Assembly: GCF_004770745.1 (NCBI RefSeq)
Contig: NZ_RQGD01000022.1
Span: 248,001-312,000 of the forward strand
Source of the DNA: Leptospira ognonensis
GTDB taxonomy: Bacteria; Spirochaetota; Leptospiria; Leptospirales; Leptospiraceae
Direction: 5' to 3'
Length of the DNA stretch: 64,000 bases
Shown piece after piece: positions 35,213 through 44,555 of the stretch. Position 1 is the stretch's first letter. The number at the start of each line of letters is the position of its first letter. Below the pieces are notes generated by a model. The model saw only the letters and a list, made by a program, of their open reading frames with translations, was not told the DNA's origin and made no database searches. A program made the position numbers and the translations under genes.

Positions 35213-37578
35213 GAGAATTATCGATTACTATTTTTTCATCCTTTATATTTTTTTTGCTGATATTCTTCTCTTTCATAGGCATTCAGGAAACATCTATTAG
35301 GCTCCCATTTTTTTATTATTCCTCAGGCCTAATTGTAAATGTCGGAGAATCTTATCATGACATCTGGGGAAAACAAATCGCTCAGGAGGATATTTTAAGC
35401 TTATCAGAATCAAAATCCTTAGGAGTCGGTCAGAAAAAGGTCGTAAGGATCATTGATGAATTTGGAAACGTGGTAACGAAAGAGTATGAGTTAATAGAAT
35501 TTTTCAAACTGGATATCTTAAAAAAATTCTATCTAGATTTAATTTTAGCTTTTTTTAGTTTATTAACAGCAGTCTATTTCTTTTACACAACGCGCGATGG
35601 TCTGATCTTCTCTTTTTTCCTCAATTTTTCGGTAATTTTATTTTCAAATATTTTCCTGCTAACGTATACCATTTCGATTTTTCCGCTGTTCTTCTCGATT
35701 TATTTTGGTGCCTTCTTAAATTATCACCTCATATTCCGTTTGCGAGGAAAGGAAATTCCATCAAAGTGGCTCCTTCCCCAATTTCTGATTGCCTTCGTCA
35801 TAGCGATCGTTGCAAGCCAAGAAAATCCATACTCAAAGATACTTGACCAAATTGCTAACATGGGTCATATGATAAATCTCTTTTTTGGAATTATCAATAT
35901 CGTTTTAAATACGAAAGATATCATTAAAATTAAACCCATAGGTGATGCACTTTATAAAAGAATCTCTTTACTCATTGCGCTTTGCTTATATATCTCTGTT
36001 CCAGTTTCCATGATATTGTTCAACGGGCAACCTTGGTTTCATGTTTCCCGATGGCTTTTCTTTTCCACTTACATCTTCTTTATCATTGGATTTTTCTATG
36101 GAACATACAGATATACCTTTGTCCCTTCATTTGTAATCTTCACGCCAACACTCATCACTTTATTATTGGTAACGATTTCTTCTTTATCCTACATATTATT
36201 AGCACTGACAGTTGACTATCTTCTCCCACTACCGTATATCAAAGATCGCTGGTTTTTAAACATACTCTTGTTATTTATTTTAACGTGTTACATGATTCCT
36301 ATAAAACTTAAGATTAAGGAATGGATCGATTATTGGTTTTTTGAAAAAAATCCCATATTAAGTCATGGTATTGAAAAAATTACCAGACTCATTACAGAAC
36401 CTATATCGATGAGAAAGACAATCCTTTCCATCAATAAGACGGTAATGGAAACATTAAATGTTTCTAATATAATAATCCTCATTCCAGGTGATCAATTCGC
36501 AAGGACAGATCTCCGAAATGTCAATTTCATGCGAATCCCCTCTCAATCTGAAATTTGGAATTTTTTTGCAAGTAACGATCGAGTGACTGTTACATCCCAT
36601 TTAGAATATGGAATCGGACTTCGGGAGACACTTTATAATTTTCTAAAAGGATTAAATGTGCAATTGGCCTTTCCCGCTTACGGACACTCCTCAGATCGTA
36701 AAATGATTAGAGCTATGATCCTTTTAGGTGAGAAAGCAGATTCTAATTATTTTTCGATCGGAGAGTTAAAATTCATAAATGAAGTCGTCAAAATCACGGC
36801 AATGCTCATCGAAAATTACAGCTTACTAGAAGATGAAATTCAAAAGCGAAAAATCGTACGGGACATCCAAACAGCGACAATCGTAGATAACACACTTCGA
36901 ATCATTGCACCAAGCGAAATTAAAGGGATTGAATTTGGCTATATGAATCGGCCAGCAGTTGGCATTTCTGGGGACTATTTAGATATCATACCAATCTCTC
37001 CCACAAAAATGATTATATTGTTAGGTGATGTGGCGGGTCATGGACTTGGAACTGGTTTTCTAGTCAGCGCGATTAAAGGGATCGTGCGCGAACAGTTACG
37101 CAATGGAACTTCGTTGGAAGGGCTTTTTCGAGAAATCAATTCATTCTTCCGAGCTCGGTATAAGGGAAGTGAATTTATGACTTTACTTGGTGGTGTTTTA
37201 GATTCAAACGAAAAGACCTTTCGATTCATAAACGCGGGTCATTTAGCGCTTTTACAAATGAACCCAAATGGGCAGATTCTCACCCATGCCAAAACCCAAC
37301 GAGTCTTGGGTATATTGGAAACAGACTATCATGCGCAAGAACTCAAAATGACATCCGGCACGAGACTCTTTTTATTTTCGGACGGAATCACAGAAACTTT
37401 CGGAGAAAATGATGAATTGTTCGGAGAAGAGCTATTGACTGCATTTTTGCAAAAACACGCAAAGATGCCGATTAAAGATTTACCCATGGCTTTAGAGAAT
37501 ACGATCAATCAATTTCGAGGAGACCGGGAAGTTACTGACGATATTACATTTATCGCTCTTTCTTTTGCCTCGGACTAG
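35209..37578 (+). CDS. Membrane SpoIIE-type serine phosphatase with GAF-like region
   Basis: The 789-residue protein has an N-terminal hydrophobic segment, an extracytoplasmic stretch (about 25-105), then about seven further membrane segments to residue 365. A GAF-like region (about 390-540) and a catalytic PP2C/SpoIIE domain follow. The domain keeps the metal aspartates: GISGDYLD (Asp589), LLGDVAGHG (Asp607), FSDGITE (Asp725) and VTDDITF (Asp777/778). Such phosphatases dephosphorylate STAS antagonists and thereby release sigma factors from RsbW-type kinases. It is coupled to the degenerate phosphatase gene by an ATGA overlap. A signal probably enters through the membrane part; no STAS gene is nearby. 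Confidence 0.9.
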   Translation: MRELSITIFSSFIFFLLIFFSFIGIQETSIRLPFFYYSSGLIVNVGESYHDIWGKQIAQEDILSLSESKSLGVGQKKVVRIIDEFGNVVTKEYELIEFFKLDILKKFYLDLILAFFSLLTAVYFFYTTRDGLIFSFFLNFSVILFSNIFLLTYTISIFPLFFSIYFGAFLNYHLIFRLRGKEIPSKWLLPQFLIAFVIAIVASQENPYSKILDQIANMGHMINLFFGIINIVLNTKDIIKIKPIGDALYKRISLLIALCLYISVPVSMILFNGQPWFHVSRWLFFSTYIFFIIGFFYGTYRYTFVPSFVIFTPTLITLLLVTISSLSYILLALTVDYLLPLPYIKDRWFLNILLLFILTCYMIPIKLKIKEWIDYWFFEKNPILSHGIEKITRLITEPISMRKTILSINKTVMETLNVSNIIILIPGDQFARTDLRNVNFMRIPSQSEIWNFFASNDRVTVTSHLEYGIGLRETLYNFLKGLNVQLAFPAYGHSSDRKMIRAMILLGEKADSNYFSIGELKFINEVVKITAMLIENYSLLEDEIQKRKIVRDIQTATIVDNTLRIIAPSEIKGIEFGYMNRPAVGISGDYLDIIPISPTKMIILLGDVAGHGLGTGFLVSAIKGIVREQLRNGTSLEGLFREINSFFRARYKGSEFMTLLGGVLDSNEKTFRFINAGHLALLQMNPNGQILTHAKTQRVLGILETDYHAQELKMTSGTRLFLFSDGITETFGENDELFGEELLTAFLQKHAKMPIKDLPMALENTINQFRGDREVTDDITFIALSFASD

Positions 37579-37596
37579 CCGATACTAAAAGAGATC

Positions 37597-38478
37597 ATGT
37601 CGGATAAACCACTTAAATTCGCCATCTTTCTCTCCCTGATTCTTAGCCTTGTTGCTTTTTGGGACCACCAGATTACTTCCTATCTAAAAGATTTTGTAGT
37701 CCTCATTCATGAAATTTGTCACGCGAGTGCTGCTTTATTTACTGGAGGCATGGTGAAGGGGATTGCACTTCATGGCAATGAAGGTGGTGAAACCATTGCG
37801 ATACCAGCCTCATTCCGTGGCTCTTTTATTCTTGTCGTCTCCGCAGGTTATATCGGTTCTTCACTCGTCGGAGGACTCCTGCTTAAAAGTGGTTTCTCTG
37901 GACATAATGCCAGACAGACGCTTATTCTCTTTGGCCTTTTACTCATTACTGTGAGTGTTCTTTATTCAAAGTTAGGTGAACTTGCATACTTTACAGGAAT
38001 TTTTTGGGGATTGGGGATTCTTGTGACGGGTATGTTAGGTGAATCGATCTCGATTCTGGCACTTGTTTTTTTAGGTACGAGTATTTCTCTCTATTCTATT
38101 TACGATCTCTCAGATTTCGCAGACAAGCTTCCTGAGACAGACGCAGGCATTCTTGCCTATTGGATGTCTGGACTTTCCCCTGAAGATTTGAACGCAGAAG
38201 AAACACCTGTCGCTGTACTATTTCTAGGATACCTCATCGCCTCGCTATGGTCCCTTCTCAGCATCGGGATCATTTACTACTTTTTGAAAGGATCACTCCA
38301 TGAACATCGGCATGAGGAAGATCACACGGCTACCAATGCATTGGATTCCTTCGAAAGATTTCCGGGAGATCTCTCACCAGAGGCAAAGTTGTGGCTAGAA
38401 AAACGGGGGGTAGACCCAGAAAGTGGAGTTGTCATCCCTCCCAATTTACTTTTTGATCTACCTCCAAAAGACAATTGA
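37597..38478 (+). CDS. M50-like membrane metallopeptidase
   Basis: The 293-residue protein has about seven membrane segments. Its first half contains HEICH (His38-Glu39 and His42) within a membrane-proximal helix, the zinc motif of site-2-type intramembrane proteases, followed by GGMVKGI. It resembles the M50B branch. Such proteases cut membrane-bound regulators. The C-terminal 60 residues are hydrophilic. It lies 18 bases after the phosphatase gene, with AAGAGAT just before the start, so it may share its transcript. The substrate is unknown; an anti-sigma protein from the block upstream is a speculative possibility. Confidence 0.8.
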   Translation: MSDKPLKFAIFLSLILSLVAFWDHQITSYLKDFVVLIHEICHASAALFTGGMVKGIALHGNEGGETIAIPASFRGSFILVVSAGYIGSSLVGGLLLKSGFSGHNARQTLILFGLLLITVSVLYSKLGELAYFTGIFWGLGILVTGMLGESISILALVFLGTSISLYSIYDLSDFADKLPETDAGILAYWMSGLSPEDLNAEETPVAVLFLGYLIASLWSLLSIGIIYYFLKGSLHEHRHEEDHTATNALDSFERFPGDLSPEAKLWLEKRGVDPESGVVIPPNLLFDLPPKDN

Positions 38479-38540
38479 ACCGAAGGGATTGGTTTTTTTT
38501 AATTTGCGTAGGAAAGTAGATTCGCAAATATAGAATCTTA

Positions 38541-39479
38541 ATGGCAAAACGTATACTGATCACAGGTGGGGCTGGTTTTATCGGTTCTCATTTATGTGAA
38601 AGACTTTTGAACGAAGGAAATGAAGTCATCGCCCTTGACAATTTTCATACTGGTCGAAAGCAAAATCTCGCTCATCTCCTTTCCAATCCAAGATTTGAAC
38701 TCATCCGACATGACATCACCGATCCGATCAAGCTCGAAGTGGATCAAATTTATAATATGGCTTGTCCGGCCTCTCCTGTTCACTACCAGAGCAATCCGAT
38801 TAAGACCATCAAAACAAATGTGATCGGAATGACCAATATGCTCGGGCTAGCCAAACGTGTTGGTGCCAGAATCTTACAGGCCTCTACAAGCGAAGTTTAT
38901 GGAAATCCTCTCGAACACCCCCAAAAGGAAAGCTATTGGGGAAATGTAAATACGATTGGCATTCGCAGTTGTTATGATGAAGGAAAACGTGTTGCTGAAA
39001 CACTTTGCTTTGATTACCATCGCACCAACAAAGTTGATATCAGAGTGATTCGCATTTTCAACACCTACGGACCACGAATGATCCCAGATGACGGACGTGT
39101 TGTTACCAATTTTATCGTGCAGGCCATACGAGGTGAAGATATCACCATTTATGGCGATGGATCGCAGACTCGTTCATTCTGTTATGTGGATGATTTAGTA
39201 AATGGTATTATAAAAATGATGAATACTGATAACTTCATCGGTCCTGTAAATTTAGGAAATGATGGAGAGTTTACTGTAAAAGAACTTGCAGAACTTGTAA
39301 TCAAAGAAGTTGGTACAAAATCAAAAATCATTTATCTGCCTTTACCCCAAGATGATCCGACAAGAAGAAAACCCGACCTAACATTAGCGAGAGCTAAATT
39401 GGAATATACACCGACGGTTCCATTAGTTGAAGGAATCAAAAAGACAATCGAATATTTTAAAAAGAGTTTACAAACATGA
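38541..39479 (+). CDS. UDP-glucuronate decarboxylase (UDP-xylose synthase type)
   Basis: The 312-residue short-chain dehydrogenase-type protein has the NAD-binding motif GGAGFIGSH, then the UXS hallmark [34 protein letters not shown] and the catalytic YDEGK (in [12 protein letters not shown]). These are diagnostic of UDP-glucuronate decarboxylases that make UDP-xylose (or the 4-keto intermediate), a nucleotide sugar for surface glycans. The ATG at 38541 is the natural start. Its stop overlaps the ATG of a transhydrogenase subunit gene by four bases. Confidence 0.9.
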   Translation: MAKRILITGGAGFIGSHLCERLLNEGNEVIALDNFHTGRKQNLAHLLSNPRFELIRHDITDPIKLEVDQIYNMACPASPVHYQSNPIKTIKTNVIGMTNMLGLAKRVGARILQASTSEVYGNPLEHPQKESYWGNVNTIGIRSCYDEGKRVAETLCFDYHRTNKVDIRVIRIFNTYGPRMIPDDGRVVTNFIVQAIRGEDITIYGDGSQTRSFCYVDDLVNGIIKMMNTDNFIGPVNLGNDGEFTVKELAELVIKEVGTKSKIIYLPLPQDDPTRRKPDLTLARAKLEYTPTVPLVEGIKKTIEYFKKSLQT

Positions 39480-40600
39480 AAATTGGCGCCATTCAAGAAC
39501 CCTCAGCAGAGAATCGAGTTTCGATTACTCCGGATATCATTGATGCACTCAGTAAATTGGGATTTACCGTTTCTCTGGAATCAAAAGCAGGCGAAAGAGC
39601 TTACTTCTCGGATGCAGATTATGAAAAAGCAGGAGCGAAGATTGCGTCTCGCAATGAAATACTCTCGAATTCTGATATCATTGTATCTATACACGAGTTA
39701 GATGCAGCATCTGCAAAACAAATTGGAAATAATAAGTGTTATATTGCTACTCTTGCACCTCTTGCTACTCCACAAAAGATGAAAGACCTCGCAACGAATG
39801 GAGCTAAAATCTTTTCAATGGATATGATTCCAAGAATCACTCGTGCTCAATCTATGGACGTTCTGAGCTCACAAGCAACGGTCTCTGGCTATAAAGCGGT
39901 CTTACTTGCAGCTTCTAATTACAGTCGTTTTTTTCCAATGTTAACGACTGCGGCAGGTACGATCACACCTGCTCGCGTTCTCATTTTGGGTGCTGGTGTT
40001 GCTGGATTGCAGGCCATTGCTACATCCAGAAGACTCGGTGCCGTAGTAGATGTTTTTGATACGAGGCCAGAGGTAAAAGAACAATGTATGTCTTTGGGTG
40101 CTAAATTCGTAGAAGTCGAAGGAGCAGCTGATGCTTCAACCAGCGGAGGCTATGCGGTGGACCAATCTGAAGACTACAAACGTCGCCAAAAAGAGGCCAT
40201 TGCCAAATTCGCCGAAAAGGCAGACATCATCATTACGACGGCTCTCATTCCAGGTAAAAAGGCTCCTGTTTTGATTACCAAAGAAATGGTGGAATCAATG
40301 CGTCAAGGTTCCGTTATCGTTGATTTAGCGGCCGTTATGGGTGGGAACTGTGAAGTAACCCAAAATGATAAAACCATAATGCATAATGGAGTTACTGTGA
40401 TTGGAAACTCGAATCTTCCTAGTACACAGCCGATGGATGCGAGCAAGATGTATGCAAAAAACATTTTGAATTTCCTAAAACTGTTTGTGAATAAAGAAAA
40501 ACAGTTTCAAATCAATATGGAAGACGAGATTATCAACACCTGCCTAATTGCCGATGCTGGATCGATTCGCCATAAAGGAGTCTTGTCTCTTTTAGGATGA
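39476..40600 (+). CDS. pntAA: NAD(P) transhydrogenase subunit alpha-1 (PntAA)
   Basis: The 374-residue protein corresponds to domain I of proton-translocating transhydrogenase: [18 protein letters not shown] at the N-terminus, [18 protein letters not shown] (NAD-binding loop), [11 protein letters not shown], and [17 protein letters not shown]. It binds NAD(H) and needs the membrane subunits PntAB and PntB to reduce NADP. Neither gene follows here: a hairpin and a convergent acyltransferase gene come next. The length fits split-subunit enzymes such as Rhodospirillum rubrum. Alanine dehydrogenase is related but lacks these exact motifs, so I prefer PntAA. Confidence 0.88.
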   Translation: MKIGAIQEPSAENRVSITPDIIDALSKLGFTVSLESKAGERAYFSDADYEKAGAKIASRNEILSNSDIIVSIHELDAASAKQIGNNKCYIATLAPLATPQKMKDLATNGAKIFSMDMIPRITRAQSMDVLSSQATVSGYKAVLLAASNYSRFFPMLTTAAGTITPARVLILGAGVAGLQAIATSRRLGAVVDVFDTRPEVKEQCMSLGAKFVEVEGAADASTSGGYAVDQSEDYKRRQKEAIAKFAEKADIIITTALIPGKKAPVLITKEMVESMRQGSVIVDLAAVMGGNCEVTQNDKTIMHNGVTVIGNSNLPSTQPMDASKMYAKNILNFLKLFVNKEKQFQINMEDEIINTCLIADAGSIRHKGVLSLLG

Positions 40601-40637
40601 AACTCTTAACGCAGGGTTGATGCTTTTTCGCCCTGAT

Positions 40638-40658
40638 TTAAGACCTACTTTGTCTTAA
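40638..40658 (+). terminator. Rho-independent terminator of the pntAA transcript
   Basis: TTAAGAC (40638-40644) and GTCTTAA (40652-40658) form a seven-base stem with a seven-base loop, followed on the plus strand by TTTGTTTTT. It overlaps the stop of the convergent acyltransferase gene at 40655. Confidence 0.6.
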
Positions 40659-41551
40659 TTTGTTTTTGGTTGGGTTCTCCAACGTCTGTGAACCCAAAAA
40701 TACTGCTCAGGATATTTGCGTACTTCACTCTCCAAAGTACGCGTCCATAATTCAGTGTAGTGTCTTAGAACCTCTTCCTTCGTTGGATATAATTTTTTGT
40801 CTACAAATCCCAGGTCCTTTACTCGGACAATCACCTTGCCGTCTTCACCGCTCAATACAGAATAATACAACATCTTTGCGCCCGTTAAATATGCCATGAG
40901 AGCAGGTCCTACAAAAGTGGAGGCTTGACGGTTCATAAACGGCACGAAGATACCAGCCTGACCAGCATTTTGATCGGATCCAAAACCTACCCAATATCCA
41001 GCCTTTAGCATTTTAATGACTTGGGATGATTCTTCAACGGGAACAAGAACAATACCATTTTTTGCTCGCATATCATGAAGTAGCTTATCTACAAAAGGAT
41101 TTCTAACTTTTTTATAGATCCCTCCTCCTTTCATACGTATACCCAGAAATTGTACTAGAATTTCCCACGTTCCAAGATGACCAGAGATTAGCACTACACC
41201 TACACCTTGTCTCTTGGTCTCATCTTCAATGGCCAAACTTTCAGCATCTAAAATTAGATACTTATCAAGCCACTCTTGGGTCATCCTCGGAGCCCAAAGT
41301 GTATGTGCCAAAAGATGACCAAGATGATCAAAATGTTTTTTAACCAAATCTCTAATTTCTTCTTCTGATTTTTCTGGAAATGCAAATTTTATATTCTCAG
41401 CAGCAATTTTTTGATGCTTTTTTGCCAACGGAAAAATCAATCTTGTTAGAAATACTCCGTAAGACAAACAAAGCTTATATGGTAATATTTTAAATGGCAG
41501 GTAAAAAAGATAAACCAAACAAAAAGTTAAAAATTGCCCGATGAGTTTCAT
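40655..41551 (-). CDS. LpxL/HtrB-type acyltransferase
   Basis: The 298-residue protein has an N-terminal membrane segment and the acyltransferase motif HX4E in SGHLGTWE, followed by [12 protein letters not shown] and [20 protein letters not shown]. These match late acyltransferases of lipid A biosynthesis (LpxL/LpxM) that add secondary acyl chains from acyl-ACP. It is the last gene of a minus-strand operon whose neighbouring gene is a PAP2 phosphatase, consistent with lipid A maturation. The acyl donor and position cannot be predicted. Confidence 0.85.
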   Translation of the reverse strand: MKLIGQFLTFCLVYLFYLPFKILPYKLCLSYGVFLTRLIFPLAKKHQKIAAENIKFAFPEKSEEEIRDLVKKHFDHLGHLLAHTLWAPRMTQEWLDKYLILDAESLAIEDETKRQGVGVVLISGHLGTWEILVQFLGIRMKGGGIYKKVRNPFVDKLLHDMRAKNGIVLVPVEESSQVIKMLKAGYWVGFGSDQNAGQAGIFVPFMNRQASTFVGPALMAYLTGAKMLYYSVLSGEDGKVIVRVKDLGFVDKKLYPTKEEVLRHYTELWTRTLESEVRKYPEQYFWVHRRWRTQPKTN

Positions 41552-41565
41552 TATTTTTCCTTAAA

Positions 41566-42093
41566 TCAATGGAAGTAAATATAAAAGTATTTCAACGCGA
41601 ATATTCCCATCATACCCATAAGAAATCCGATTATCCAACCGCCTACAATATCGCTAATGAAGTGATGAAGTGTGAGCAATCGTCCAACACCTGCAAACAA
41701 ACTAAATAATAAAAAAAAAGGTGTTTCTCCAAATCCAAAAACAAGAAGCGTTCCTACTACCATAGAGTTTGCACTGTGCGCTGATGGAAATGAATGTTTC
41801 ATATCAGGATTGTTATCTGTTTTTCCCATAACACTAATTAGAGGTCTCTTTCTTGCGAAATACTTTTTTAGAAATAAAACAAATCTATCAGTTATAAAAG
41901 TAGTAATCATGACTAATGGCAATGATATATATAAAGGAGCATATTTGTTGCTAAGGATCATAAGTGGCAGCAAAACTAAGGCAAAGGCTTCACCCCGGTT
42001 GATCCGCGAAAGCCACCAAGATAAGGTGGGGTGATGTAGGTATTTTTTTATCCAAAGAGAGGCATCCTGATCATATTCGGAAATAGTTTTCAT
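41566..42093 (-). CDS. PAP2-family membrane phosphatase (lipid phosphatase)
   Basis: This 175-residue membrane protein has all PAP2 motifs: KX6RP in KKYFARKRP, PSAHS in HSFPSAHSANS, and RX5HX3D in RLLTLHHFISD. It is a compact PgpB/LpxF-like enzyme. It overlaps the hisS stop by four bases and precedes an LpxL-type acyltransferase by 14 bases. Lipid A of Leptospira is known to lack the 4'-phosphate, and lipid A phosphatases belong to this family, so LpxF-like activity is a reasonable but untested guess; undecaprenyl pyrophosphate or phosphatidylglycerophosphate are alternatives. Confidence 0.85.
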   Translation of the reverse strand: MKTISEYDQDASLWIKKYLHHPTLSWWLSRINRGEAFALVLLPLMILSNKYAPLYISLPLVMITTFITDRFVLFLKKYFARKRPLISVMGKTDNNPDMKHSFPSAHSANSMVVGTLLVFGFGETPFFLLFSLFAGVGRLLTLHHFISDIVGGWIIGFLMGMMGIFALKYFYIYFH

Positions 42094-43403
42094 TTCGTTA
42101 GCTCTATTGAAATCTTTTCTAAAGCATTCTCGAATGAAGACTCCTCTTGTGTTCGATTGAGCATGTCCTTTAGACTTACTGTTTTCTTAGCAATTTCTTC
42201 TTCGCCTTGTAATAGAATCCAACGGTATCCTTTCTTTTCTGCATAAGATAATTGTTTTCCCATTTTCTGGCTCGTAAGGGATAAATCGACTGCGATACCA
42301 GCGTTTCGAAGCTTGGTCGCCATAGATTGACATAATAAAAAATGAGCCGAATCTAAAAGCGGTATAAAAACAGTATTTTCATTCGATAGACTAGGTAACA
42401 AGTTATGCGTTTGCAAGAAGTTTAGTAAGGTGACGTCTCCTAATCCAAACCCAGTTCCAGAAAGTTCATCATTGGAAAATAACCCGATTAAATTATCATA
42501 CCGACCACCACCGTATAAGGATCGTTTATTGGCTGGACTCGTATCAAATATTTCAAATATAAATCCTGTGTAATAATCAAATCCACGAACTACGGAAGGA
42601 TCGAAGTCGACCATATCCCCTAGGCCTATACTTTCTAAATCTTTAAAAAGATCAGTCAAAGTTGAAATGGTTTCTTGTTTTAATCCTGGGATATTCGAAA
42701 GGTCCGAAATTTTCGAGATCAGAAATTGATTGATCTTCTCAACAGCTCCAGGATTTTCCGGAATCGTCTTATTTACTAGTGAGATATACTCTTCATTGGT
42801 GATTTTGTTTTTTTTATCTAATATCTTAGAAACTTCATGGGATTGGTCGGATCTAAGAGCTAATCCTTCTTTAAAGAATTCATCTAACAAGGCCCTATGA
42901 GAAACTTTTACTCGAAAGCTATCTCTGCTTGCTCCAAATGCAAATAATATATCACATGCCAAAGATAGAATTTCTAATTCCGCGTAATGATGAGTTACTC
43001 CAAAAAGATCGACATTAAGCTGCCAATGTTCCCTTAATCTTCCGTGACCAGGCTGTTCATATCTCCAAAGATTAGGAATAGAAAACCATCGAATGGGGCG
43101 AGGGAGATCACGTAGTTTGCTTGCCACCATACGCGCAACAGTTGGAGTCATCTCGGGACGTATGGCAACTTCTCGTCCGCCTTTATCAATAAAATTGTAA
43201 ATTTGTTTCCCGACAATTTCCTCGCCTGTTTTAGCACGGTAAAGATCCAGAGATTCGATCATGGGTCCGTCATACTCTTCATATCCATAAGACCTTACGA
43301 CTTTCTTCATGACAGAAAATAGATAATTTCGAATTTTCATGTCTGCAGGGAAAAAATCTCGAGTCCCTTTATAATTTTCTGTGGTTAGTTTTTTTTCTTT
43401 CAA
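42090..43403 (-). CDS. hisS: Histidyl-tRNA synthetase
   Basis: The protein of about 437 residues has the class II synthetase motifs of HisRS: KGTRDFFP near the start, RPEMTPTVARMV (motif 2 region), RGFDYYTGFIFEI and GGGRYDNLI. It charges tRNA-His. I start at the TTG at 43403 because GAGG lies six bases upstream; a further TTG at 43415 is in frame but poorly placed, and no ATG is available. It lies 26 bases after the PilZ-like gene and overlaps the PAP2 gene by four bases. Confidence 0.93.
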   Translation of the reverse strand: MKEKKLTTENYKGTRDFFPADMKIRNYLFSVMKKVVRSYGYEEYDGPMIESLDLYRAKTGEEIVGKQIYNFIDKGGREVAIRPEMTPTVARMVASKLRDLPRPIRWFSIPNLWRYEQPGHGRLREHWQLNVDLFGVTHHYAELEILSLACDILFAFGASRDSFRVKVSHRALLDEFFKEGLALRSDQSHEVSKILDKKNKITNEEYISLVNKTIPENPGAVEKINQFLISKISDLSNIPGLKQETISTLTDLFKDLESIGLGDMVDFDPSVVRGFDYYTGFIFEIFDTSPANKRSLYGGGRYDNLIGLFSNDELSGTGFGLGDVTLLNFLQTHNLLPSLSNENTVFIPLLDSAHFLLCQSMATKLRNAGIAVDLSLTSQKMGKQLSYAEKKGYRWILLQGEEEIAKKTVSLKDMLNRTQEESSFENALEKISIELTK

Positions 43404-43429
43404 ATGAGGCCTCAAATGCCCAGGAATAT

Positions 43430-44554
43430 TTAGCTAAAGAATGTAATGAGACTATAATAAATGTCTTTTGCTTTTTTGTCTCCACTCAGTCCAACAATCT
43501 GACAACCTATGACAAAATAATCTTTTACTTCTTCCATATGTTTTAGCTCCACTGCCATCCGAAGTGGAGCCTGCATTTTAAAATTTACATCGAGAGTCAT
43601 AGTCGGTTTAACTTTGAGCGCTTTAAAAATCTCACGATCGCGAATCTCAATCGACAGACCGCCTCTGGATACATTAAAAATATTTTGTTTGATGTCTAAA
43701 ACATGCGTGTTGGAATCCATGATTCGTTCTTGGAATGTCGCTTCAACTTCTTTATACTTCTCATATACTTCATAGGGGACAGGTGATTTTTCCTGTTCCA
43801 TGGTTAGATAGGCAAAAAAATGCAAATCATTCATTCGAATAAAGATCGGATACATGATAAAAGAATCCATTTTCTTTCTTTTGTATTCCGCAATCTTATC
43901 TTCTAGAATGAAATCCTCTTCAAATGATGTTTTAAGATCGAAAAACTCATTTGAACTTACTGATTCCATTGCATCAGCATTAATTACATAAATTGGTTTT
44001 TTCTCTTCCTTCAGCAACTGCACTTCTTCGCCGAGTTCTGTATTTGCGAGAAATACAACTTTTGATTTTGGATAATCCTTTAATAAATTTCGATGAATGT
44101 CTGTCAGAATTACTTGTGAACTAACTCCTGTAAGTTTTGAAAAATCGATATTTGTTTTCGCAATTAGGAAATTTGATGCAAGTACATTGCCATAGACTTT
44201 ACTATTTCTGTCTTCGGATCTCGTAATTGATGTTTGTTTCGGGGAGATCAGTTTGCCTAAAAGTAAGCTGTCTTTCTGGCTGATGAGCTCATATTCAAGC
44301 TCAACGTGATAGGAAGGTGTTGTATAGATTACGAAGGATTTACCGGGAACTTCGAATGCGACCTCCATTTCAAAAATATGCGAGCCGTCAGGACGATTTC
44401 CCTTAAATTTCAGTTTTACCTCAGAGTCAAAACCTTTTAGATACAATCCCTCGGCGCTCATCCTTGATTTGAAAAAATCTGGAAGATTTCCCGCAGCGGC
44501 AAGAGGGTCGTATTTTCGATCCGTTTGAAAATGTGTTTTAATGGGCTGAATCAT
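43430..44554 (-). CDS. PilZ-like protein (Leptospira family)
   Basis: The 374-residue soluble protein ends in a PilZ-type domain (about 265-374) with NVSRGGLSIEI, the NxSxxG motif. As in the protein at 27779, the RxxxR arginines that should precede it are not visible, so c-di-GMP binding is doubtful. The N-terminal 250 residues are beta-rich and unknown to me. The layout is similar to the other PilZ-like protein in this window, suggesting a Leptospira family. It lies one base after the OmpA/PD40 gene and before hisS. Confidence 0.6.
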   Translation of the reverse strand: MIQPIKTHFQTDRKYDPLAAAGNLPDFFKSRMSAEGLYLKGFDSEVKLKFKGNRPDGSHIFEMEVAFEVPGKSFVIYTTPSYHVELEYELISQKDSLLLGKLISPKQTSITRSEDRNSKVYGNVLASNFLIAKTNIDFSKLTGVSSQVILTDIHRNLLKDYPKSKVVFLANTELGEEVQLLKEEKKPIYVINADAMESVSSNEFFDLKTSFEEDFILEDKIAEYKRKKMDSFIMYPIFIRMNDLHFFAYLTMEQEKSPVPYEVYEKYKEVEATFQERIMDSNTHVLDIKQNIFNVSRGGLSIEIRDREIFKALKVKPTMTLDVNFKMQAPLRMAVELKHMEEVKDYFVIGCQIVGLSGDKKAKDIYYSLITFFS

Positions 44555-44555
44555 T

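Noticed and set aside
38479..38510. Terminator after the M50-like gene (run of eight T)
   Set aside because: The T-run is preceded by only a four-base AACC/GGTT stem, too weak to claim.
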